From Aspidiotus rigidus (Eukaryota > Arthropoda > Insecta > Hemiptera > Diaspididae): a stretch of 64,000 bases of DNA. The notes beneath the pieces are model-generated. The model did no database searches. It worked only from the letters and a program-made list of their open reading frames with translations, and was not told the DNA's origin. Shown piece after piece: positions 22,256 through 34,790 of the stretch (positions are counted from its first letter, which is position 1; the number at the start of each line of letters is the position of its first letter). The stretch covers positions 3,325,501 to 3,389,500 of the forward strand of contig JAVHKY010000054.1 in assembly GCA_035079385.1 (NCBI GenBank), read 5' to 3'. The position numbers were made by a program, and so were the translations under genes.

Positions 22256-23398
22256 TTACACTACGGCCGACGTTATTTTAAAGCAGCATTCTTCTTTATT
22301 TTCATTCCATATTTTCCACGTTGCTTTATACACACCCTGAAAAATCGTCAATAATTCGATGAGTAACAGCGGTATTCACAAAATTTTCTTCAACTACATT
22401 ATAGAAACTGAATAAGTTTCCTTCATTACTTTTATTTTGAACTACCCGATTTCAAAATGTTGGAGTGCTCGAGAGTTATCATCAAGTTAGTTCTAAAATA
22501 ACTTTTTCACTTGTTTACAGGATGAATTAATAGTTTTCATCAGCTGTTCTTTCGTGACTGACGACTGAAAAATATTGACTTTAAAACTATAGTAACATGA
22601 GAGGGGACTTGAAAAAAAAATTCAATCCCAAGTATAAGTACGTTTGTGAGGAGGGTCTTGACCTACCTACTATAGAGAACTCACTCCTAAGGTGGTGTTC
22701 AACAAAATTCAACAGCTGCTTCATTCTCAAAAAAACGAAATCCTGGCTTCTTGAATAAATTATTCATATATAAAGCCTAAATTAAAATCTGTAACCCCCC
22801 CCCTCCCTCCAATAGAACAGGTCCTTGGTCTGTAAAAGTCAACGTATTTGATAAAAGAGAACCCGCGAGCAGCAAACGAAGTAAGCTGCGAGTTGTTTCC
22901 TTTTTTCATAAACTACCTATTTCCTTCTAATTTTTTCTCCTTTTAGGAAAGTGTAGAGCTTGTACCCAAGTCTTTTCCCGTCCCGTAGGTCCACCTCTGG
23001 TGGCAAGAAGTCTCACCGGAGTATACGAATCCAAGATGTTAACAATGTAATGAAATTTGTACGCGTGTCCGGCTTCAACAGGGCACGAAGGAGAAATAAA
23101 CAAGCAACCATCATGGTCGTGATACGTGGGGTCAGGAACGTCCTTCATTGAATATTCAGAATATCTTTGTACCTCCATGTTCGTTCCATTGAATTCTAAA
23201 ATAAATCCAATACAATATTATTTTAAAATAAGTTTAGTCTGTTTGATGGAAGATTTATCACCACTTAATTACTTGGTTTGAAATAGATCGTCAGGGAAGC
23301 ATTTTTTCCCCGATAAAAATTGCAGGGTTGATTTTTTTCGGCTTCTGGACAAGGATTTATCGTAATATTCAGAATTTCGCAGCTATTTGAGGAAGCAT
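22256..23398 (-). CDS. ML-domain (NPC2/MD-2-like) lipid-binding protein, first exon not found
   Basis: Three exons agree in splice signals and phase: 23398-23273 (CATAG| to CCAA|GTAATT), 23195-23017 (TTTTAG| to CCG|GTGAGA) and 22336-22256 (TTTTTCAG| to TAA). The peptide has the classic ML signatures: CEILNITINPCPE, then QPCNFYRGKNASLTIYFKP (compare the CxLxKGxxxxxxxxF step of NPC2), then CPVEAGHAYKFHY, and a final ATWKIWNENKEECCFKI matching the VxVxWxL...CFxI ending. The three exons give about 127 residues; the missing exon, phase 1, should carry the signal peptide. ML proteins are secreted or lysosomal carriers of sterols and other lipids, and insect paralogues also act in immunity or chemosensation. 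AATAAA lies just downstream (about 22210). If exon 23195 read past its donor, a nonsense tail would follow. Confidence 0.8.
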
Positions 23399-23399
23399 C

Positions 23400-25000
23400 T
23401 ATGGAAAAGGAGAATTAAAATATATTACAATGGTATAAGTCATGAACTGTATTATACAATAGTAAAAATATGTCATCATTTTTTTTTTTTCCTTCTTCTT
23501 TATAAGCTAGCTTTACTTCAACGAATTTTGTGACTCGTAATGGATAGCCTATTTTCTCCTCTTAGACTATATGACTGAACTTTCGCAAATTTTTGGACTA
23601 CCGAAGCCCCGATAAATCGCGAATTTATGCAATCATTAACATTTCCAGAAACTTTTCGAGGAAATTGAGAACTATTGACCATTTCACGAAGAAGTTCAAT
23701 CATATTACAATACTACAAATATTTAATTTTGGCGAGGACTCCTTTGAAAAATTCAGGTATACCGGTAAGTACATATGCAGTTGGCGCATTCGAAAAAATT
23801 CTAGACCAATAAAAGTTGTTTCTCATTGTCCTGACTCACCTTCTGAAAACTGTAATATCGTATTGTGCGATAGCCTCTGACAGGAAATCGTTCATTTTTT
23901 TAATCATACGTAATGTTTCGAAATGTAAATGAATATATGAATCCAGAAATAATCATGATTAATTTGAATAGGTATTATGATTTCTGATCGTAGACGCAAT
24001 TGTAATATTCAAATCAGGCTTTGTGGGCAAGTATACTCTTCTATACCTATCGATCGCGATGTAATTAATTATTTATTTCGTTATATTAGTGGACGATACC
24101 GGACATATGAAATTATTTTATTCTGTAGATGCGCGATATTATCAACATATTTGGCACTCCATTCACAGAAGACACACTCTAATATTTATATAGAAAGAAA
24201 AAAAGTATTCAGTCACCTTACCTTGGACTCCTTCATGAGATAACTTATCTTAAAAATTTTTCTGTAAATCCCTTATCGAGTGATAATAAGTGTTACTTAT
24301 ATTGTTTTCATTTCAATCGTCGTCCTTTATCGCTCTTCACAGTCGATTTGAGAAATTTCTTCAAAATATACTTTCCACCATTCTTTCTCAGGTCTTTTTA
24401 AAAGCATTCTACTAGATGATTTAAAAATGAGGTCTCATTCCCTGTGACAATTTCTCGAACTACCTACCTTTATGTCACAAGACACAAACGTCCACACATG
24501 TTTTCAATATACGCTTACAACATGGAACTTACATGGGCAAGATTGATATTTAATTAATTCAGAAAAAATGAAGTTATGCGATGAACACAAAATCATCAAA
24601 CTAATGACGCTGAAACAAAAATTAAAAGCTTTCACAATCGACATTTTTATACAAAAGAAAATAGAATGACCTTAGCTCAACACATAGAGTGAACAGGCGC
24701 GCGTTTCTCTCGTCTACAACACACTGACGCTTTTCCATGAGCATCGAAAATCGAAACCTTGAACTCGCGATAAATCGGAATCATAATCGCATCGCTGAAT
24801 TTTCATTTCAAGTGAGAAAACTTTTGTCGTAGAGGAGATATTTTAGTTCAGTCTTCACATTTTTGATGGTCTCGACTTGGGACCAGTATTCTTAGCCTTC
24901 ATTATATTAAGCCTAGAACGCAGTTTATTGGGCTCTATTAAACCTGAACTACAGTATTCTGCGCTCACTACATCCTGCATTACATTCTAAGTTTAATTAT
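23400..25000. other. Intergenic, no gene seen
   Basis: The missing signal-peptide exon of the ML gene should lie here or further upstream; I could not identify an ATG exon ending in a phase-1 donor. The plus-strand frames at 23593 and 23977 show no family features. Confidence 0.4.
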
Positions 25001-25039
25001 AGTGACTTCATGAGTGACCTTGACCAAATATAAGGACTT

Positions 25040-25240
25040 CGGAAAACGACGGCTTCCTCAACAGATTGATCGAGGACCGCAGGGAATCTATTCTATGGGA
25101 CGGTTTTGAGACTGACAATTGAATCATAAAACTGAAGGCTTTTTTGACAGAGTTAAACGAGAGGTGCAAGGAACTTTTTTCATGAGATATAGGGGGACTT
25201 GAATTCTCGATTCTTGAACTATAATTATACATAAACATCT
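25040..25240. repeat. Relic of the AACAGGTTCCCTG / 45-bp minisatellite family
   Basis: CGGCTTCCTCAACAG...ATCGAGGACCGCAGGGAAT at about 25050 and ACAGAGTTAAACGAGAGGTG at about 25146 are diverged forms of the block inside the 4885-6838 element, followed by one degenerate minisatellite unit (AGGGGGACTTGAATTCTCG). Similar scraps occur at about 21110-21190 and 22595-22830. Confidence 0.55.
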
Positions 25241-25249
25241 AGCAAATTT

Positions 25250-28200
25250 TTGAAATTAAAAGGTTTAAAAAATTTTGCTTTACATTTAGTGAACGAAAGT
25301 GAAACTAAGACCCGTTTTCTGACGTCTGCTTGTCAAATCAGGTCTTGAATTGAAAAAGATGGCTAGAAATTAAGTACAAATAAAATTCAATTATCCCAAT
25401 CCAAATACGAAAATAATAATTTTTACAAATCAGTCGAGAATCCAGAGAAATAAAATCACATTTCTTCCTAGTGATAATTTTCAATCCTGGTCAGCAATTT
25501 GGGTCGCTACCTTCTCGAGTTTTTATTTCAAATTTTCTTCTTTTTCAACCAAATTCAGTTTTCTCTATTTTTTTAACTTTATACGTAGGTATTACTCTAT
25601 TCTAAAAACTTAAAATATAGTTTACTTCCCAAAAAATATCTGAGATCTGAGTGTGTCGATGATTTTTTTTTTCTTCATTCGTTTTCAAATAAAAAAATTT
25701 GTTTCTCGTTTTCACTTTAACCATAGATGTTTTTCAGGTTTTTTTGATAAGTGCTCATGCCTTATTACGAGTGATAGGCAATACGTATGACGTCTAAATG
25801 ACGAAATTATCTTGACTTCTGAGTTTATCTCATTCCTAGGCAATCACTAGACAGGATGAAGAATACTTGATAGGCTTTGGTCAAGTAATAAGGGTGGATA
25901 CGGATAGCTTATTCTTGACCTTGCGGGCGATTGTATCGCGGTGAAGGGGTGCTACGCTCCGAGCGATTTGGATCACAGGTCAGAGAGAATATTCGTTATC
26001 TAAACCCAATTTACAAACAACAAGTTGCGAAGTTTCTAACTTGGTTTTTTTTTTTTTTTTTTTTTGTAGTTTGGAGACCATCATTTGACCGGGAATATAA
26101 GAGACAAAAAAATTGAGCCCTCTATTGTAAAGTAATTTTTGAGAGACCAAAATTTCTGTTTTTCGTCCAAGAAATTTCCTTGACTAGATTTTTTTTTCTC
26201 AATTTAGTTGATTGGTAAGTAAAGAAAACAATTGAGGAAACTGAAGATTTTCCAAATTTCTTAAACATTCTCATTCGAAAACGAGCGCTTTACTTTATCG
26301 TCTTTTTTTTTTTCTTCGGCGAGCGCACAGCGAGCCGATTTCGTTAATCAATTACTGTATTATACCTACTCGGATCACGATTTTTATTTTTCCAGTCATA
26401 ACGATAATAATTTTGCACAATGATTAATTGCGTAATGAGTGAATGTACGTTAATTCGTTAAACTCGTATAAGATTCTTTTTCTTTGACAGTAAAAGTTAT
26501 TGAAAATGAGGTCCATAACAGCTGATAAAATGAAGATCGCAATATAGGTCATCGGCTTATCCAGCGGTATTGTTGGCGTCGTCTTCAGATGGGAACTTGC
26601 AGTCGTATTGCGATCGACAAAATACACGTGGTTCCTACGCACTACCAGCAATTCTGCGGTGTTTGTTCGTGAATTTTTTTAAACAGTTCGTCAAATTAGC
26701 TTATAATTGCATTTATGTGCGCTTACGCTTCACTTCCGTTCGCATAGAGTCTAACCAGCGGATAAAACACATACGTACGAAAATGGTATGTAATTAGGTA
26801 TTAAACGAATAATGTATAACAAATTTTTTCTTATAATTATATTTTGAAAGTTGAAATAAATTATCGTGATTTCGCCCAATTTCTATCGAATATTCACAAA
26901 TTTTAAAACCCGCAGATAAATCACTCAAATTAATGTTAGAGAACGATTCAAAAACCAAATCGTGCCCGTTTGAATATTCTTAAAAAAATCACCAAACGTT
27001 CAATAAGATTCTCCTCAATAAACTCTTCAAACCGAATTAGGTGTTTTTTTTTTTTATGGCTCGATTTATTTTGTTTATTATTTTCATCAAGAATTTTCGT
27101 AAAAGTCGACTCAAAAATTACTAATATTACAATCTTCTAAAACCATATAGATCTTTTTCCTGCAACCAAAACGACTATTTTTCATCAATTTTAAAATTTT
27201 AAGCAACTTTTATGTGCTTATCCTCGTCATCAATATTTACAAAAAGAAAACATTTCTGCTCGAAGGGTTATCTATAAAAATGTTTTTATCGATTTAAACA
27301 AATTTGATTTTCAGCATGATACACCTTATTCAAAAATCCAGTGATTAGGAGAAAGATCAAAATAAGAAGCTTGAGCGGATACTATCTCTGAGTGATAATA
27401 TTAGATACTTGTCTTAAGATAAAAGAAAAAAGTAGGTATACTGAATATTGGTGATAAATATAATGTTGATCGAAATGAGTATTTTTGCAAGATAGTAGTG
27501 AGCGAAATTGAAGAGTCAAACATTTCCAAAATAATCACCATTAAGTCGCAAAAACTAACTCGAATTTATTTCAAGTTCAATATCTCCTTTGTCAGTCTTC
27601 GAAATCTTTGAACTTCCTCCTTCAGCGAACTGAACGGTCAAAATCTTTCTTGGGTGACATTTCTACAAATATTTTTTTTCAGGCCAATTTTTTATTGAGA
27701 ATTTTCATTAGTGATGTTTTTGAGGTAAGGGGCAATCGATACGCGGACGAAAATAATCTCAATGAAAATGAAATACCTATATTATTGAGAAGTGTGTGAA
27801 ATTGAGCGAATAAAGTTGTGAGGTGTAGAGGTAGGGAGTCGAAAAGTGACTGGAGTTAAGCATCAAAATGCGCATCGTTAGTTGTAATGATGACCAGTAT
27901 ATCTATGACTCCATCTTCTCATTCAGGCTTTACCATCGTAACATCATGATTAGGAATTTTTCCGCCGTTCAACCACACCGATTTTTTTTACTTCACAGAT
28001 CATTCCCTCATCCCTCCCCAGTTTACTTCCTTCAAGCGAATGTTCAACTTTTTGATTTCATATTTAAAATATGGTGCCCAATTACCTGAATAAGCATGAG
28101 AATCTTCCAAAAATTTCCTATCGAATCGTCGCATGGATTAAAAATCAAAACGTGATTGAAATCCGTGACACACTCTTTTCTAGTACACCGGTCATGTTTG

Positions 28201-29905
28201 TCGTCCTGTCTGTCGAGAATCCGTAAAACGAGTTGAAATATTCCCAAAACTTTTGATCAAAAAGATAGTTGAAAAATATATGTTCTGCTGACTTTCGGTC
28301 GAGAAGCCTAGTTCAAAGATGAATGTCCACTTGTCAACTGCATAGGTAGGGTAGGCCTACTAATGATAACTATCGCGTGAATCGTACAAGTACCTATTTC
28401 ATACTTTTAGTTGCCGGAAATGGGAAACAACTCGCAAGACGAATGACGAATATTAATAACTAATTTTTAATGCTATTCATCCGTAATGGGTTAACGGATT
28501 CCGTTACAAAAAAAAAAAAAAGAAAAAAAAAGATGAAACAATGTAATACATCGTTAAATGAAACCAGTTTTATTTATGTTTTAATAATACACACTGCCTT
28601 AAATGATTTACATGTAATCAATCTAATACGCGATATAATTGTCAGAGCGTTTAGACACGATTTGTTGCTTCGTATGCATTTATCAACATTCTTCTTTTGA
28701 AACCTTTTTTTTTTCTCTCTCTCTCTTCTCTTCAAGTTCTGAAAGATGGTGTGTCTGCTGTAAGTAATTCAGGCTTATAAACTGGGTTGCACGTGTGCGA
28801 AATAGGTAGTGAAACCTTAGCCAGATTTCGTAGGTATTCATGAATGTAGCTTCCTCAAATACCTTCAAGTTTGTCTGCTTAGAATACTAACTCTAGTCCT
28901 TTCAAATTCGTTTAATTCCTTTTTCGAGTAAGTTCACGTACGAATGAATGGGCTAGGAACCCATCAACGAATGTAACTTCTTTCTTGTTTAATAATTAGT
29001 ACAGTACAAGACTGTATGTGCAGTGTATATCTTCTAAATGGATAAGTAGGTACTCCCTACATACCGTCGAATCACGCAATAAAGTTCTGAAGATGAAATA
29101 CTTCGCGTCTCTCTACCTTATGACGGTTCTTTAAATACGTTCTACCTTCCTCGGTCAAGACAAAAATTACCTACTCTTTCTGATGAGTCGAGATCTCATC
29201 TGATCTCCTATATTAGGACCTATAGGAAAATGATTTTTTGATGACACCATACAAAAAAAAAAAAATTCATCGTAACGATGGCTATACCGTGTTTGATAAA
29301 AGCAAATACTGTCGGTAAATGAACCTACTTTTTTTTCAGCAATAGCGAGCACAATTCTTCAATACTACATCATCATTGCGTTCGCATGTATGCAGACCTA
29401 GTTAGACCTTCAACTTGCTCTGAACTTGTTCATTCCGGTCCGTTTGTTTACTATATAGGTAATATCAACATTTACTTTGAAAGTACTGTACACTCGTTTT
29501 TATGACTAGTCATGTTCGCTTGAGAAAAATTGAACAATAATCAAAATTTAAATTTTACTCATGAAAGAAAACAGTCAATATTGGTCGATAATTTGACGAC
29601 AGTATGACTATTAGATTTTTTATTTTCAAATTTAAATTTCATCTGTTGATCAATACAAAAAAAGATTGAAAATAATAATAATGTTCTGGCACGAAGATCA
29701 TGTTTCTCCTATCTTTTTCATACCCTACGTACTTTAAATGACTTGTTTTTATTCGAAATCTACCCACCAACAACTTTATGGCGTCATCAGCAGGTCGAAA
29801 TCTCGGACTAGTTTGAAGGGTTAGGCTATAGAAAGCTCCATAGTAGAGGTACACTAGGTTATATTTTTTCCTGATCCCTACAAAAGGTCTCCCCTTATTA
29901 GTCCA
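25250..29905. other. Intergenic, AT-rich, no firm gene
   Basis: Contains long T-runs (26046-26067, 26305-26315) and chance frames. One minus-strand segment, 28250-28078, reads RQDDKHDRCTRKECVTDFNH and ends at CTTATTCAG|GTAATT, a good donor, so it could be an isolated exon; I found no partners for it. Confidence 0.35.
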
Positions 29906-29909
29906 AGAG

Positions 29910-30196
29910 CCCGGTAAACATTGTTCCCACTTGAAGCCCTCAAATACAAAGGGCTTCAGGGACACAAAAGGGAAACAGGGCTTCAAATGGGAATTAAAAG
30001 GGTAGTTTTTTCCAAATGAAGCCCAAGGAATCAGAAGGGCTTCAGTTTGTCCCTGTTGAAGCCCTTTGAACGCGGGGAACCAAAGGGTTTCAACAGGGAA
30101 GTAAGAGGGAAACAGGGAATCAACAGAGCTTCAAATGAGGGCTTCAGAGGGTAGTTTTTCCCAGGGGCTTCAGAGGGCTTCAAATTGTTTACCGGG
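29910..30196. mobile_element. MITE-like element, TIR CCCGGTAAACA
   Basis: 287-bp element with inverted ends CCCGGTAAACA (29910-29920) and TGTTTACCGGG (30186-30196). The interior is GC-richer than its surroundings and packed with short repeats of GAAGCCCT, GGGCTTCA and AACAGGGA in both orientations. No clear target duplication was seen. Confidence 0.6.
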
Positions 30197-30354
30197 AGGT
30201 TTTCAAGTTTCTGAAGACCAAGGCCAAACTGAGAGCCACTCATTTGAAGATTTGGTTTAACAGCAAATGCATGAGACGAGACATTATCCCCAAGTACGCG
30301 ATTGTCAGGTTATACCAGGAAACTAAAGTGCAGTAATGATGGGCGCAAGGATTT

Positions 30355-30590
30355 GGCAGACAGAGTAGCTCATGTACGCGTATCAATACCTATTTTTCAT
30401 AGATGGATGACAGAGTATAGAAAGCTATCCTGTTTCCCTATATCAAGTATAACTTAGATTCACAAGGATTTTCACTTACTCGGCAGACAGAGTCGAGGAC
30501 ATTAATATCCATGTATCAATACCCCTTTTTCATACATGAATAATAGAGTTGAATAAGTTATCCCGTTTCTTGACGCAATACGTTCTCGAA
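30355..30590. repeat. Satellite-like repeat, about 125-bp units, left of NUMT
   Basis: Two imperfect units share GGCAGACAGAG, ATGTA(C/T)...TATCAATACC, TTTTTCATA and TATCC(T/C)GTTTC. The unit resumes at about 31800-31880 (CCTTGTTTCCCTCTAACAAA, GGCAGACAGAGGGGCGGAC), so the mitochondrial insert sits between units in the same orientation. Confidence 0.6.
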
Positions 30591-30689
30591 TTTTATTTTT
30601 ATAGTTGTACATATTATTTAAAAAGGGTAATGTACTCGAAAGAATAGCAAAATACAAAAACCACATTTAAAAATATTTTCAAAAAAATT

Positions 30690-31790
30690 TATATCAATAT
30701 TAATTTTATTACTAAGATTAATTTATATGTTAAATATAAATTTTAATTCAAAAATTAGATTTAAAAAGTTTTATGAAAATATTTTTCATCAAAACATCTA
30801 GAAATCTAAATTTAATATGAAATATTGGATCATTAATTATTATATTAACAATATTTATTCAAGTTTTCATTGGATTTTTCATTTCAATGAATTATTTTTC
30901 ATTTTCAATTGATATATTTATTAATTCATGAATTTAAAATATGGTTGAATATTTCGATTTTTTTAATGGAAATTTAACATCTATAATTTTATTTAAATAT
31001 TTCTTCATCTTCATATTATATTACGTACGGTACATTAATTTATAAAATTTTGTAAATACAAAAATATGACATTCTGGTTTAGTAGTAATAATTTATTAAT
31101 AACAATTTCTTTTCTTGCGTATTCACTTGTTTGAAGGCAAGTATCTTATTGAGGAAGAATTTGTTATTACAAATTTTATAGCTGTTTTCCCTTTAATTGG
31201 AAATAAAATCATATATTCAATTTGAGATAGGCAATTGATTATTATTAATAATATTTTAATTAATCGATTTTTTTCAATTCCGTTTTATTAAAGCAATTAT
31301 AATATTATTATCATTAATTCATTTAATTATTCAACAATATTAATAAATCATCTAATTTAAATAATAATATTGACCGAATTAATTCAAATCCTTTATTTAT
31401 TTTTTAAGATTATATTAATATTATTAATATTTGTATATATTTTTTAAATAATTAATATAATTTTACCATTAAAAATAAATAATTCAGATAATTTTAATCA
31501 AATAATGATATTTTAAAACTTCCAATTATATATTGAACCAGAATGTTATTTCCTATTTTTTTTATTCAATTTTACGTTCAATTAATAATCACTTATTAGG
31601 TCTATTTATATTATAAAATCAATTATCATTTCATTTTTTTTTTTTTTTTACCAAATTTCAATAAATAAAAAATTTTTAATAATAAGTTTATTTTAATTAG
31701 AAAAGTTTGTACCCATATTTTAATTATATTAATAATTTTAATTTCTTTCATTGGTTCAAAACCATCTAAGATGTGGTTTTTATGTTTTGC
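30690..31790 (+). pseudogene. cytb: NUMT: nuclear copy of mitochondrial cytochrome b
   Basis: Read with the invertebrate mitochondrial code (TGA as Trp) and several frameshifts, the segment follows cytochrome b from end to end. TSRNLNLIWNIGSL (about 30795) matches the N-terminal PSNI..WWNFGS stretch. FVITNFIAVFPLIG (about 31160) matches the WGATVITNLLSAIPYIG region, and NRFFSIPF matches RFFALHF. IEPECYFLF (about 31535) matches HIKPEWYFLF, and ISFIGSKPS (about 31740) matches LTWIG..PVE. It is extremely AT-rich, with indels and stops, and is a dead nuclear copy. Sequence just before 30790 may be the 5' end of cytb or nad6. Confidence 0.88.
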
Positions 31791-31959
31791 TATCCTTTAA
31801 AAATACCTTGTTTCCCTCTAACAAATATAGGTATTGATTTACAAGCATCTTAACTTAATTGGCAGACAGAGGGGCGGACATTCTGTATAATAAAATATTT
31901 CTCGAAATAATGAGGTAGATACTCACGGACACAATTGTCCGCATGTAAACACCCCACAT

Positions 31960-32140
31960 AATAATATTATTTATATTTCTTACATGCACACTTTGTACTG
32001 AATCAACTAAAGACTCAATTACAGGAGTAGAGATTAGACCTTATTTAAATAAAGAAACAAGTCTATGCTCCCAATGTAAAACCATTCCTATTCGATTTGT
32101 AGATACTTATGATGATGATGAAGTCAAACTTATTTTGTAA
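31960..32140 (+). other. Small open frame with two CxxC pairs
   Basis: A frame without a clear ATG ends at TAA about 32140 and reads TCTLCTESTKDSITGVEIRP then CSQCKTIPIRFVDTYDDDEV. The two CxxC knuckles about 32 residues apart suggest a zinc ribbon, and the frame has no stops for roughly 60 codons in otherwise stop-rich AT DNA. I do not recognise the family. It may be part of a decayed element or an exon. Confidence 0.25.
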
Positions 32141-32229
32141 AGAAAAAACTAGAGATTTTAGCAGTACTTTGGGTTATCCTTGATGCACAATATGTGGACA
32201 AGATAAAAAGTAATACTGCACTAGATTAT

Positions 32230-32650
32230 TTTACATAATTAATTGTTAAATTTATTTATATTTTTTTTTTAATGTTTCAAAGCACGATGGAAAAAATATA
32301 AAATTTCTCCTCACCCATGCTCATTGTTCACAAGTGTAGCAAGAGGCGCGGAGATTAATTATATAGATTTAAAAAAACAACAAAAAGTGTAATAACATAA
32401 AGATATAAACACAAAGTACGACATGAACACATAAAAAAAATAAAATGAAAATAAAATAAAACAAAGCAGAGAGTAAATAAATAAAAAGATGATAATAAAC
32501 CAATAGATAAATGAATACTAAAAAAGAAAAAATGAAGAAACAGAAATAAATTCAATAAGTGACACAAAAATAATAATTGAAAGAAGTATAGTTTTTATAT
32601 TTTGATACATACCTTACCAAAAAATAAAAATCTTTAGAAAATGGATAAAT
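32230..32650. other. AT-rich, A-rich low-complexity tract
   Basis: The plus strand is strongly A-rich (AAAATAAAATGAAAATAAAA type). The long minus-strand frame here is a run of Phe, Leu and Tyr from T-rich DNA and was not accepted as a gene. Confidence 0.5.
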
Positions 32651-33059
32651 TCTATTCAAAAAGTATTTCAATCATACTTAGTTTTTATGGTAAGTCCGAC
32701 GTGGGCGGAAAATTCAAGATGAAAAAACATCGGACAAAATTTGTCATTGACGGTTTATGGGATTAGATCGATTTCCATAACTTTTAATATAATTCGTAAT
32801 TATTACGTTTCTATGAATTTATTGACATTTCAAGAGTGTTCAACCACTAGTTGAATGATAAATTCAAATGTGTTCAACCCTTTTCATAGAAAATTATTAA
32901 ATTAAAAGATTGGAATAACATTGAAACCAGTGCTTTCTTTCGAGCTGGTTTATACACTTAGCCCATTATGGGAAATATTCAAGTTATGTGATTACCTATA
33001 TAATTATTTTGAAAAAAACGTACCTAGGCGGAAAACACAAGGATGAGAGGAGGTGGATT

Positions 33060-33420
33060 GAACGCGCAAATTTCAGAATCAGGGTGGAGGGTACGGTCGA
33101 TGATGTCATATTTGGAGAGGGCCTCAAGGTCATAAATAAGACAAATAGTTTTCGAGGGGAAACCTAGAACTAGTTTAAAACTGACGGAGGCTTAGACCTA
33201 GCATCACCCAAGTATCAAAAGGGAGAGCACTCGGAAACGGAGAGGGGGAAATTAGTCCCAAGGTCAGCTGCACGCACGCCCACGCAAATTTTGGAAGTAG
33301 CCCAAGGGTGGAGTTACCCTCTTCAAGTCCCAAGGTCGTCTGTACACACACGTACGGATATTTTGAAATTGGGGCAAGTAAGAAAAGAGGTCAGAGCAAA
33401 GACATGAAACATGTCAGAAA
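33060..33420. repeat. Dispersed repeat with internal 80-bp duplication
   Basis: AGTCCCAAGGTC occurs at about 33252 and 33333 as part of two tandem units with CGCACGCCCACGCAAATTTTG and CACACGTACGGATATTTTG. The right part (TTTTGAAATTGGGGCAAGTA, then GACATGAAACATGTCAG) matches the order of words at 7195-7370. Confidence 0.5.
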
Positions 33421-34790
33421 TTTGATTCTGCTCGTCCGAATACAGAAGATGGAGTATATTTTTGATTTTTTCAACTTTAGGTACAATACTAATCAAAGTT
33501 TACTTCTTCTACGCGAGTGGCGCGTGTCTTCTTAGGTTCTTTTTTTTTTTTTTGTATCAATAAATGACCTAGTATGCCAGACTAGTATAGCCTGAGAGAG
33601 CTTAGCCACTCCTTAGGTAGTTTAATCAATAATCTTCTTTTTCTTCTTCTATTCCGATGATATAGATATGTCTAGATATTGAGAAGAGTGGACGTCCGAG
33701 TCAATGAAGCTTACAGCTTCACTAGCAAACGTGCAGTAACAAATTCAGTGCACATGTTGAAGAAAATTTCCTAAAGAACAACTTTTGTCCAAAATATTTC
33801 CTCCAAAAGTTTTACTTATTTAAGTAGAAAATGCGCGAAAACCTTATTTTTGACGGGCTAAAATCACATGTGGAATTGAAAGCACGGGAAATTCGGGTTA
33901 GGTTTAGATATAATATCTGCGCAAAAATTATTGTTCTTCGGAATTTCTTTCATTAAACTGCCAAGATGTCCGAAATTCGACTCACAGATGCTATCAAATC
34001 AATTTTTTGAGTTCGTGAAATTTGATTTTTTGTGAGTAGAAAAAGCTACCGTAATCCCAATAATTAAGAATAAATTGCAGCTCCGTATTATCGATCAACT
34101 TGGGTAAGACGAAAAAGCATGTAATCATGTAGGCTTATTAAAGGTTTCATTAACGTCTTCGAATAAAGTATTGCGTATCAAGGTTTGTTGATGAGAACAA
34201 GACGAGTACGAATGTTTTCTGAAACAAGTCGCAAACTAGTTTAGCAACTGTTTAAGTAGGTATATTTTCATTTCAACATGTATGAGACTAACATTAAGAA
34301 AATGAAAAGGAAAACGTCGTTTGTTTTTTCTAAATAAATTATTCAAGTGGTGCCTATAGTCTCCATTTTCCTTTTCTCAAGTTGATAAAAATGAAAGTCA
34401 AACGTACCTACCGGATAAAATTTTGGAAATAAAAATAAACGGTGAAATTGAATGAAAATGAGTTTCGTTTCGAGGTGTGGAAAAAATCATTTCTCAAGAT
34501 CAAACTGTATCCTATTTAAGTGCAAATCAATTTTTAAAAATATAACACTTCTGTTATGCAATACTTACGAGTAGTGTGTAAGTGTATGAGTACTTTACAA
34601 CTGTCCAAATTTCTAATGGTGAGTTATTTTTTTATTTTGTTCACAGAATCGAACGAAAAGAACACATTTTTCCTATTTTTGGAACACGATACTCAGTCTG
34701 AAATGCATTTACACGATCATCATCACAACTACATCTCATAATTCTTTTACTGATGCAACATTTCCAAGAGCGGACAAAGAAAGAAATATA

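Noticed and set aside
32355..32567. Hydrophobic minus-strand frame rich in Phe and Leu
   Set aside because: It comes from an A-rich low-complexity tract and has no membrane-protein pattern beyond base composition.
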